Shown: positions 57,579-64,000 of the stretch, in pieces
Numbering within the stretch: the first letter of the stretch is position 1
Layout of the letters: each line of letters starts with the position of its first letter
Source of the DNA: Anaerolineales bacterium
Lineage (GTDB): Bacteria; Chloroflexota; Anaerolineae; JAAEKA01
Length of the DNA: 64,000 bases
Assembly: GCA_020634615.1 (NCBI GenBank)
Contig: JACKBI010000002.1
Span: 1 to 64,000, forward strand
Reading direction: 5' to 3'
Program-made: the position numbers and the translations under genes
The notes under the pieces: generated by a model
What the model saw: only the letters and a program-made list of their open reading frames with translations
What the model was told of the DNA's origin: nothing
Databases searched by the model: none

Positions 57579-57707
57579 CTAGCTTTCAGTGCTTTCTTTG
57601 AGTACCGAAAGCTCCTCTTCCACAGTGCGCTGACGCCGGCTGATGCTGAAGATGAAGGCAAAGGTCGCGATCCAGAAGACGAGCATACCTGCAGCAATAT
57701 AAACCAT
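57579..57707 (-). CDS. ccmD: CcmD-like small membrane protein, 42 aa
   Basis: A short gene on the minus strand starting at ATG 57707 and ending at TAG 57579. It encodes MVYIAAGMLVFWIATFAFIF, then SISRRQRTVEEELSVLKEST and ES. One membrane helix followed by RRQR and an acidic tail is the CcmD pattern. It lies between ccmC and ccdA, as CcmD usually does, and AAGGAA precedes it. CcmD helps release haem-bound CcmE from CcmC. Confidence 0.8.
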   Translation of the reverse strand: MVYIAAGMLVFWIATFAFIFSISRRQRTVEEELSVLKESTES

Positions 57708-57734
57708 GGTCGGATTTCCTTTCGATTATGACAA

Positions 57735-58472
57735 TCAAGAGTCGGCCATTACGGCCATCTTATATTCCTCAAGTTCGACACGCTGATCTTCCAGACAGAG
57801 CCGGTAGTGCAGCAACACGAAGTAGAGCAACGAAAACGTGAAGATGCTGAACAGCAGTGTGATGACCATGTTGCCGGACATATCGAACCCACCCTGCGAC
57901 GATGCGCTGGCGGTGCCGATGACAGCCGGATGGATGGTGCGCCAGATGCGCACCGACACAAACGACAGCGGAACGCTGATAAAGCCAACAATGCCGTAGA
58001 TCGAGGCCAGACGCGCCTTGCGTTCCGGATCGTCAATGGCGTTGCGCAGCATCAGGTAGGCGATATACACCATCAGGACGATGGCTGCCAACGTCAGCCG
58101 CGGGTCGTCCCACGTCCACCAGGTGTTCCAGGTTGGCCGCGCCCAGATGGAGCCGCTGACCAGATTGGCGGCGGTGAAAACGACACCGATTTCCGCTGAC
58201 GACACGGCAAGGTTGTCAAACCGGCGCGAGCGCTTGATTAGATAGAGCACGCTGGCCACGGCGGTCACGCCAAACGCGACGTACCCAACCCAACCGGCTG
58301 ACACATGAAAATAGAAAACGCGCTGTGCGAGCTGCTCGTTGACCGTAGGCAGGTTGAGAGCTGTCGGCGCCCAGATCAGCGACATGTAGACGCCAATCAA
58401 AATCAAGACGCCCGTGATGCCAGTAAATACCATCCAGAACGTCTCACGACCCGAACGTTTGTGTGCAGTCAT
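57735..58472 (-). CDS. ccmC: Haem exporter/haem-handling protein CcmC
   Basis: A 245-residue protein with six membrane helices. The tryptophan-rich haem site is TWNTWWTWDDPRLTLAAIV. QRVFYFHVSAGWVGYVAFG and RIWRTIHPAV hold the His residues that flank haem. It loads haem onto CcmE. The gene is followed 27 bases later by ccmD and preceded by ccmB. Confidence 0.92.
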   Translation of the reverse strand: MTAHKRSGRETFWMVFTGITGVLILIGVYMSLIWAPTALNLPTVNEQLAQRVFYFHVSAGWVGYVAFGVTAVASVLYLIKRSRRFDNLAVSSAEIGVVFTAANLVSGSIWARPTWNTWWTWDDPRLTLAAIVLMVYIAYLMLRNAIDDPERKARLASIYGIVGFISVPLSFVSVRIWRTIHPAVIGTASASSQGGFDMSGNMVITLLFSIFTFSLLYFVLLHYRLCLEDQRVELEEYKMAVMADS

Positions 58473-58504
58473 CGTCGTACCTCCTGAAATCGGTAAGAAA
58501 ACAT

Positions 58505-59176
58505 CTACTCTTCAACTACGTAGTCGAACAAAATCATGGCGGCTGCAATAAAAATGCCGTCATAAGCCAGCAGCAGTTGCACCCAACGCGCGATCTCAGC
58601 CAGAGACTCACCATCCAGCAACCGGGCGGTTGCCTGCACGCCGGCCACAAACACCGGTATCATCACCGGGAAGAGCAGGATGGGCAACATCACCTCGCGC
58701 GCCCGTGTATTGATGCTCAATGCTGCGAAAAGGGTGCCAACGGCCGCGTAGCCTATGGTCCCCAGGAATACGACCAGCAGAATCGAAGGCGACAGCAGCG
58801 ACATATTATACAACACGGTCATCAGCGGCAACAACACCAACTCGACCGCAAAGATGAACAACAGGTTGCCGATCAACTTGCCGAAATAGATCGCGCTGCG
58901 GTCCATGGGCGCCATCAGCAGGCCCTCCATAGAGCCGCGATCCTGCTCCAACACAAACGACCGGTTCAGACCCAGCACGCCGGCAAATGTAATGGCAATC
59001 CACAGCACGCCCGGCAGCACCAACTGGATGACCGAAGCCCGCAGATCGAAAGCGAACTGAAAAATCAGCACGGTCAGACCCGCAAAGACCAGCATCGAGC
59101 TGAGGATGTCTTTGGTGCGCAGCTCCGCGCGGACGTCTTTCCAAACGATCGCCCGCACCTTGCTCAGGTAACTCAT
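58505..59176 (-). CDS. ccmB: Haem exporter membrane protein CcmB
   Basis: A 223-residue, six-helix membrane protein, typical of CcmB: VRAIVWKDVRAELRTKDILSSM at the start, FVLEQDRGSMEGLLMAPMDRS, and GTIGYAAVGTLFAALSIN. It pairs with CcmA as an ABC unit needed to release haem-loaded CcmE. It starts within the stop of ccmA (ATGA). Confidence 0.9.
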   Translation of the reverse strand: MSYLSKVRAIVWKDVRAELRTKDILSSMLVFAGLTVLIFQFAFDLRASVIQLVLPGVLWIAITFAGVLGLNRSFVLEQDRGSMEGLLMAPMDRSAIYFGKLIGNLLFIFAVELVLLPLMTVLYNMSLLSPSILLVVFLGTIGYAAVGTLFAALSINTRAREVMLPILLFPVMIPVFVAGVQATARLLDGESLAEIARWVQLLLAYDGIFIAAAMILFDYVVEE

Positions 59177-59904
59177 GAAGAAGCAGGCTCCTTGCCAATG
59201 GTCGGCACGGTCGCCACCACATCGGTATATACCTGGCGAAACTCCGCGGGTGTCAGGTTATCCGTCAGCGAGTCGTAGCGAATCTTGCCGCCGTTGAGAA
59301 TCAGTGCACGGTCAGCCCATTCGAGGCCGCGCTCCAGATTGTGCGTCGTCAGCAGCACTGTGCGATCGCTGGCGCCGATGTCGAGCAGCAGGCCACGCAA
59401 CATGTCAGCTGCCTGCTGATCAAGACCCGTATCTGGTTCGTCGAGCAACAGGATCGGCGGATTGTGCAGAATCGAGCGTGCGATCGTGAGACGTTGGATC
59501 ATGCCGCGGCTGAAAGTCCGCACCAGATCCTTGCGCCGGTGCAACAACCCGACTCGGTCCAGCACGACGTTGATACGCTGCGACAGCTCCGGCACCTCAT
59601 ACAGGCGGCCAAAGAAGATCAGGTTCTCTTCAGCCGTCAGGCTGTCGTAAAGCAACGGATTGTGCGACACGAAGCCGATGTGACGACGCAGCCCGTGGCC
59701 GGCCTGCTGCACCTCCTGGCCGCCCAGCTTGACGCTGCCAGATGTGTGCTTGCTCAGTCCGGCGATAATGCGAATCAAAGTCGTTTTGCCGGCGCCGTTG
59801 GGCCCGAAGAGCGCCACGGACTGGCCGGCAGGCACGCTCAGATCGATGCCCTTCAGAACCGGCTTGCGACCAAACGCTTTGATGAGTTTCTCGATTGCAA
59901 TCAC
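59173..59904 (-). CDS. ccmA: Haem exporter ATPase CcmA
   Basis: A 243-residue ABC ATPase. Walker A is FGPNGAGKTT, the signature is FSRGMIQRLTIARSILH, Walker B is ILLLDEPDTGLDQQA, and the switch His is in TTHN. It provides ATP energy to the CcmABCD complex. It overlaps ccmB downstream and the diheme cytochrome gene upstream by ATGA. Confidence 0.92.
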   Translation of the reverse strand: MIAIEKLIKAFGRKPVLKGIDLSVPAGQSVALFGPNGAGKTTLIRIIAGLSKHTSGSVKLGGQEVQQAGHGLRRHIGFVSHNPLLYDSLTAEENLIFFGRLYEVPELSQRINVVLDRVGLLHRRKDLVRTFSRGMIQRLTIARSILHNPPILLLDEPDTGLDQQAADMLRGLLLDIGASDRTVLLTTHNLERGLEWADRALILNGGKIRYDSLTDNLTPAEFRQVYTDVVATVPTIGKEPASS

Positions 59905-61838
59905 GCGTCGGACTGTCCCGGATCTGTGCTGACCTCGGCTTCCACCGCGGCTGAATCGGTTGAGTCGTCCACAGGCGGCTCGGATAATTGCACGAGACGG
60001 CGCTTTTCTGCCGTCCGTAGCACAACATAATTATCTTCGCCCAGCTCGCCCGCGGCGTACATGTCATCCAGACGGGCGATGGACTGCAACAGCGCCTGCC
60101 GTTCGTCGCCGTCAGCGCTGGTTGAAGTCCCTGCCGGAGCGACGGCAACGGCGTGCTGCGGCTTCGAGCGCAACACATAGGCAACGAATACGACCAGCGC
60201 CAGAATTCCCGTCACCAGGGCGACACCAGCAACAATGGGCGGGTGATAGGCAACGACCGCTGTGGTCAGCGCCGGAGTGGCAGGCATTGCACCCGCTGCT
60301 GTAGCATCAGCACGCTGCAAGCCACTCAAACGCAGTTTGATATCTTGGCCAGCCGCGACATTGGTGGTGACAAAGTTGTTCCAGAGCTGGTCCTGTATCG
60401 TCTGCGGATCAGTCTCTTGCAAGTCAGTCTCAACTTTGGGTCCATCCACCACCAGCACGCTGAGATTGTCGACCGGGTAAGACATTTCGCGATCGAAATC
60501 GGCGCTGGTGCCCGTGTACGGCAGCAGATAACGCATCAGGATCTGCGAACGGCCAGGATAGAGCGGCTGTGTATCGATGACGCTGTTGTTGGTGCGTACA
60601 AAACGGCCGCCGATTTCGCCGCCGTCCATCGCCAGCGCAGTCGCTTCCGGCGGCAGACTGAATTCCAGCACCTTGTTGCGACCAGAAGCCGCCGGCTCGC
60701 TGCCGGTGTAAACCCTGTCGCCATCCTGCACCACGCGGTACAATTCTCCGATCAGCAGATTGCCTTGATGGGACTCGACAAACAACTGCGCCAATTCGAC
60801 GCTGATGTCGCCCGCTGTGGTAGAGGTCTCCCAGACAGGCACAGTCACGTCAGCCTGGAGCGTGTCGGTAGGCACTGAAAGCACGTTCGATCCAAAGGGA
60901 AGACCGCCATAGTCCGTAGTCAAAATATAGGCAAACTGATCGCCAGCCGGCAAGCCATCGAACGTAAACGACCCGTCAGGGCCAACGGTTGATTCTATTG
61001 GCCGCCGCTCTTCAAAGTTTTCGAAGGGATGCAGCGTCACCACCGCGCCGGCTGGAACCTCGCCACCAGCCGTGTTGTTGACGACCTTACCGAGGAGACG
61101 ACCTTCGCCTGCTGCCAGGGTTGGCGTCCTGGCCGGCTCGTAGCTGAAGGTACGGGCAAACTGCACAGCGGCCCAGCGGTCATCCTCGGACAGCGAGCTG
61201 CTAAAAGCGGGCATGTTGCCGCCGCCGTCGCTGACCGTCTGAAACCACTCCTCGTCGGAGCGCGCCGTGGCAGCGTTCAGGTCGCTGAGATCAGGCATCT
61301 GCCAACCATTGGCCACCGCCTCGGGACCGTCGCCGGCGCCCTGCGGACCATGGCACTGGCTGCATTGCTCACCCCACACGACCTCGCCCTGGTCGAGACT
61401 GGTATCAGTAACGTGCAACGAATAGGCGAAGGCCACTGCGTCCCAGATTTCCTCATCGCTCAGACGGTTCTTCCAGGGAGGCATCATGCGATCCATGCGA
61501 CCTTCCTTGGTAACCTCGAACCACTCCTGCATCGAGGCTGGGCGGGCCAGGGCAGGATCAGCCAGCGGCGCTGCTCCGTTGGGCAAACCGGAGGCGCTGG
61601 GACCATCGCCCATGCCAGTATCTCCATGGCAGGGCGCGCAGTTTTCCTGAAACAGGGTCTTGCCGCGGATCGCGGAGGGAGGCTGCACCGGCCCTTGCAG
61701 TGCAGGCGCCGCCGCGGCGCTGTGCGCGCCGAGAATGACCACGAGGGCAACTATGGCGACAACTGCAATGGCAGAGAAAACGGTCCAGAAGGCGTGAGGT
61801 CGACGACAAGCGTTAAGAATGCGGGGAAGATTGCTCAT
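59901..61838 (-). CDS. Membrane-anchored diheme cytochrome c with C-terminal SHOCT-like tail
   Basis: A 645-residue exported protein. Residues 18-48 are a signal/anchor. Two class I cytochrome c domains follow with haem sites ENCAPCHGDTGMGDG (about residue 67) and EQCSQCHGPQGAGDG (about 156), each with a later Met ligand such as MPPWK and MPAFSSS. Then comes a carboxypeptidase-regulatory-like beta domain (TAGGEVPAGAVVTLHPF) and further beta domains, a membrane helix at about 555-580 (AGVALVTGILALVVFVAYVL), and a helical tail (ALLQSIARLDDMYAAGELGE) like SHOCT. It lies inside the ccm operon, directly before ccmA, so it may be an electron carrier linked to this machinery. Confidence 0.85.
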   Translation of the reverse strand: MSNLPRILNACRRPHAFWTVFSAIAVVAIVALVVILGAHSAAAAPALQGPVQPPSAIRGKTLFQENCAPCHGDTGMGDGPSASGLPNGAAPLADPALARPASMQEWFEVTKEGRMDRMMPPWKNRLSDEEIWDAVAFAYSLHVTDTSLDQGEVVWGEQCSQCHGPQGAGDGPEAVANGWQMPDLSDLNAATARSDEEWFQTVSDGGGNMPAFSSSLSEDDRWAAVQFARTFSYEPARTPTLAAGEGRLLGKVVNNTAGGEVPAGAVVTLHPFENFEERRPIESTVGPDGSFTFDGLPAGDQFAYILTTDYGGLPFGSNVLSVPTDTLQADVTVPVWETSTTAGDISVELAQLFVESHQGNLLIGELYRVVQDGDRVYTGSEPAASGRNKVLEFSLPPEATALAMDGGEIGGRFVRTNNSVIDTQPLYPGRSQILMRYLLPYTGTSADFDREMSYPVDNLSVLVVDGPKVETDLQETDPQTIQDQLWNNFVTTNVAAGQDIKLRLSGLQRADATAAGAMPATPALTTAVVAYHPPIVAGVALVTGILALVVFVAYVLRSKPQHAVAVAPAGTSTSADGDERQALLQSIARLDDMYAAGELGEDNYVVLRTAEKRRLVQLSEPPVDDSTDSAAVEAEVSTDPGQSDA

Positions 61839-61882
61839 TAAACCAGACTATTGGCGGCATTGACCGCCTGGAATAAACAAGA

Positions 61883-61921
61883 GTCGCGGTCACTCGCCCA
61901 AAAACAACGAGCGACCGCGAC
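61883..61921 (-). terminator. Hairpin between ccmE and the diheme cytochrome gene
   Basis: On the plus strand GTCGCGGTCACTCG pairs with CGAGCGACCGCGAC with one mismatch around an 11-base loop. It lies about 105 bases downstream of ccmE. It has no strong T-run on the minus side, so it may be an attenuator or processing site. Confidence 0.55.
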
Positions 61922-62026
61922 CTTGAAAGGATGCAGTTACCCAGCCAGGCTCAACGGCCGAGCATTTGGCTGGTGTGCGAGAGACACGATCTAAGGCCGG
62001 ACCGTCAGACCTGGCAGCGACCGATA

Positions 62027-62515
62027 TCAACCAACTGCGTTTACTTGAATCTCTTCGTACTCCACCGGCTGAGTTTCGCCACCATGTTCCTCGTAGCGTG
62101 AGGGACACTTCAGCAGCAGCGTATGAGCGTAGAGCACGCCGTCTTCGCCGTACTTGCCTTCGACAATCGCCTCGGCAGCCCGGCTGAAATTGTCCGGCTT
62201 GGGACCATTGAAGTAAATCGGCAGCTGCGCGTTCTCATCGCCGATCTTGAACTGCAAGATAAGATCGGCCGAGTTGTAGTCCACAGTGTTGTCCAAAACA
62301 ACGCCGCTGACGCGCACGTTCTTGCCAATATGCTCGGCGGCTTCATTCTTCAATTCCGGCACAGTCAGGTAATAAGCGCCGGCGCGGCCGACCGCGTTAT
62401 AGACCAGAAATCCGATGGCAACGAACAAGATGACGGCGCCGAACACGAACTTCGTGTTCTTGCGCACCGGCTCGGATTCGAGCTTTGGAGTCGTGAGTAT
62501 GGGCGATTCAGACAT
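62027..62515 (-). CDS. ccmE: Haem chaperone CcmE, Cys-type
   Basis: A 162-residue periplasm-facing haem carrier. It has one N-terminal membrane helix (FVFGAVILFVAIGFLVYNAVG) and an OB-fold beta domain (VRVSGVVLDNTVDYNSADLI and QLPIYFNGPKPDNF). The haem-binding motif is CPSRY, so the Cys-x3-Tyr form, where most bacteria have His-x3-Tyr. It is known from archaea and some sulfate reducers. ATG 62515 is chosen to give MSESPILTTPK. It heads the operon. Confidence 0.92.
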   Translation of the reverse strand: MSESPILTTPKLESEPVRKNTKFVFGAVILFVAIGFLVYNAVGRAGAYYLTVPELKNEAAEHIGKNVRVSGVVLDNTVDYNSADLILQFKIGDENAQLPIYFNGPKPDNFSRAAEAIVEGKYGEDGVLYAHTLLLKCPSRYEEHGGETQPVEYEEIQVNAVG

Positions 62516-62662
62516 TGTTTGGCACTCCTGCAAAGTGATGATAACGACGGGTTGTTTGGAGTATATCACCGCCTCGCATCGCTGTCAACGATTTGCGTAG
62601 CGACGAAAAACCCGTCTGGATGTCAGTTCTTATCTATTGTGCCACATTTCCTGAAAAAAAGT

Positions 62663-62676
62663 ATGACTCATATCAC
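62663..62676 (-). promoter_or_regulatory. CRP/FNR-type palindrome upstream of ccmE
   Basis: On the minus strand gTGAT-ATGA-GTCAt, centred 154 bases before the ccmE start. It is the same motif as the three plus-strand promoters. A matching -10 at the expected distance is poor (TAGATA at 62636-62631 is 4 bases too far), so an effect on ccm is only suggested. No plus-strand gene follows it. Confidence 0.45.
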
Positions 62677-62726
62677 AAAAAACCAGGCAATTTGAACTAT
62701 TCGCCTATCGCGCCACGGAAGTTACC

Positions 62727-62750
62727 GACTTCCGCACGGCTTCGGAAGTC
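62727..62750. repeat. Small perfect hairpin in the ccmE-dsbA gap
   Basis: GACTTCCG and CGGAAGTC form an 8-bp stem around 8 bases. No T-run is next to it. It may help end the transcript of the thioredoxin-like gene. Confidence 0.5.
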
Positions 62751-62806
62751 ACCACGCCGAAACGCAACGTGCCAGGTGGCAACTCCCGAAGCCTAAAAGT
62801 GGCAGG

Positions 62807-64000
62807 CTACTGCGCCTGCGTTACCGCCGCGATGACCTGCTGGAACGCCTCGATGGGATAGGCGCCGGGCAGCCGCTCGCGGTTGATGAAGAAAGCGGGA
62901 GTGCCGCGCACGCCGTAGCCCACACCTTCCTGAAGGTTGTTGGCAATAACGTCCTCGTATTTCTTGTTGTCGAGGCAGTCATTGAAGGCGCCCGTGTTCA
63001 ACCCTAACTGGCCGGCATATTCTTTGAAGATGTCGATCGCACCGGCGTTGCCTGACCAGGCCTGTTGATTCTCAAACAGGATGTCGTGCATTTCCCAGTA
63101 GTGGTCCTGCTCGGCAGCACAGCGACCGGCGTTCGCCGCCGCAAGCGCCTGCGGATGAATGGAAGTCAACGGGAAGTCCTTGACCGCGTAGAGCACCTGG
63201 CCAGAGTCGATGAGCTTCTGCAATTCGGGCATCACCTGCTGGAAATGGCGCTGGCAGAACGGGCACTGAAGGTCCGTATACTCCACGATCACGACCGGTG
63301 CATTGGGATCGCCCTGGATACCGACCGCATCGTCGAGAGGAATATCGGCTGTCAGCGGCGCCGGGGTCGGCTCCGGTGCAGGTGTGGGCTGCGGCGGTGG
63401 GGCAATGCTCTTGCCTTCGCTGACCATGGTAATCGCTTGCTGGAAGTTAGCGATGGGCTGCGCACCGACAAATGCCTGACCGTCGATGAAGAACGTTGGG
63501 GTGCCGCCAACACCGAACCCCAGGCCTTCCTGCAAATCAGCCTTCACAGCCGCCGTTTGTTCGCCGCTCTCGATACAACTCTTGATCGCTGCAGCATCGT
63601 AGCCCAGTTCGCCGCCGTAGCGGGCAAAGATGTCGATTGCGTTGGCATTGCCCGACCATTCCTGCTGGCCGCCAAAGAGCTTGTCATGCATGGCAAAGTA
63701 AACTTCATCCGAACCGTCAGCAGCCTGGCGCACGCAACGGGCAGCCTCGGCAGCTTTGGCAGCCTGGGGATGCAGACTCTCCAGCGGGAAATCCTTGAAT
63801 ACCAGCTTCGCTTTGCCGGTGGTGATGTATTCATCAACCAGCGGCCCCATGGTCTGCGTATAGAAGCGCTCGCAGAACGGACACTGGTAGTCGGAGTACT
63901 CGACGATCGTCATCGGCGCATTGGGGTCGCCCTTGACCGGCGCGTCGCCAAGCTGGATGTCGACAGGCTCGGGCGCGGCGGCCGGCTCCGGCGCCGCTGC
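62807..64000 (-). CDS. Tandem DsbA-like thioredoxin-domain protein, 5' end cut by window edge
   Basis: At least 398 residues of an exported oxidoreductase with two DsbA-type domains. Each begins VEYSDYQCPFCERFY or VEYTDLQCPFCQRHF, with CPFC sites, and ends with a cis-Pro region (GVGGTPTFFIDGQAFVGAQP and GVRGTPAFFINRERLPGAYP). A Pro/Ala/Glu linker joins them, and a similar linker (AAPEPAAAPEPVDI) runs to the window edge, where the N-terminal signal and maybe another domain would lie. It forms or isomerises disulfides outside the membrane. The frame is open to the last base, so ATG 63913 is not the true start. Confidence 0.88.
   Translation of the reverse strand, partial: AAAPEPAAAPEPVDIQLGDAPVKGDPNAPMTIVEYSDYQCPFCERFYTQTMGPLVDEYITTGKAKLVFKDFPLESLHPQAAKAAEAARCVRQAADGSDEVYFAMHDKLFGGQQEWSGNANAIDIFARYGGELGYDAAAIKSCIESGEQTAAVKADLQEGLGFGVGGTPTFFIDGQAFVGAQPIANFQQAITMVSEGKSIAPPPQPTPAPEPTPAPLTADIPLDDAVGIQGDPNAPVVIVEYTDLQCPFCQRHFQQVMPELQKLIDSGQVLYAVKDFPLTSIHPQALAAANAGRCAAEQDHYWEMHDILFENQQAWSGNAGAIDIFKEYAGQLGLNTGAFNDCLDNKKYEDVIANNLQEGVGYGVRGTPAFFINRERLPGAYPIEAFQQVIAAVTQAQ

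Overview
This 64-kb window is GC-rich bacterial chromosome, densely coded in operons with many 4-bp start/stop overlaps. The gene mix suggests a Chloroflexota (Anaerolineae/Caldilineae-like) bacterium, possibly from a metagenome assembly. That placement is an inference from gene content and repeat style, because no rRNA or other phylogenetic marker beyond rpsT is present. I saw no tRNA, rRNA, CRISPR array, insertion sequence or prophage.

Layout: 0-3.8 kb holds RNase HI (cut by the window edge), an NHL-repeat lipoprotein, a PhzF-family enzyme and small unknowns. 3.9-8.9 kb is a three-gene molybdenum hydroxylase (FAD, 2Fe-2S and molybdopterin subunits); the last gene is broken by a 0.9-kb degenerate tandem copy. 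9-14.3 kb has an SGNH hydrolase, then a minus-strand operon of two MbtH-like proteins, a carbamoyltransferase and a large SGNH protein. 14.5-16 kb has an ECF sigma factor with a zinc-finger anti-sigma candidate. 16-19.8 kb (minus) is a Fur regulator with a Ni/Co ECF transporter and a CYTH protein. 19.9-29.4 kb (minus) has two CPA2 antiporters, an enoyl reductase-like SDR, a thiolase, a ferredoxin/NADP reductase, two small membrane proteins and a cyanophycinase-like peptidase.

The centre of interest is 29.4-45.8 kb on the plus strand. It holds an NAD-linked formate dehydrogenase (NuoE-like, NuoF-like, FdhA) and a complete group-3d NAD-reducing [NiFe] hydrogenase (hoxEFUYH) with its maturation protease, then a GltD-like oxidoreductase, alanine dehydrogenase and a CoA-transferase. 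FdhA looks like a selenoprotein: an in-frame TGA sits at the catalytic position and is followed by a SECIS-like hairpin. The formate dehydrogenase and hydrogenase can be linked through NADH, giving formate/H2 interconversion. The nickel transporter may supply the hydrogenase.

Three promoters (molybdenum hydroxylase, formate dehydrogenase, hydrogenase) share the same layout: a CRP/FNR-type palindrome aTGAC-N4-ATCAt, then 22-23 nt, then a -10 hexamer inside a conserved GGTAT. The palindrome centre falls near -41.5, as in class II activation. This predicts one CRP/FNR-family regulator switching all three systems, probably by redox or oxygen state. A fourth palindrome precedes the cytochrome c maturation operon.

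The molybdenum hydroxylase, formate dehydrogenase and hydrogenase operons also carry six odd elements: short tandem-repeat arms facing each other as inverted repeats, with different repeat words at each site. Several supply the stop codon of the upstream gene, and one lies in frame inside fdhA.

45.9-53.4 kb (minus) holds a toxin-antitoxin-like pair, a DUF4062-like protein, an acyltransferase, a YfhO-flippase fusion and a dolichol-phosphate-mannose-synthase-like enzyme. 53.5-64 kb has a response-regulator-like protein, rpsT, and a long minus-strand operon for cytochrome c maturation and thiol redox (ccmEABCD, ccdA, tlpA, a glutaredoxin-like protein, a diheme cytochrome), ending in a tandem DsbA-like protein cut by the window edge.
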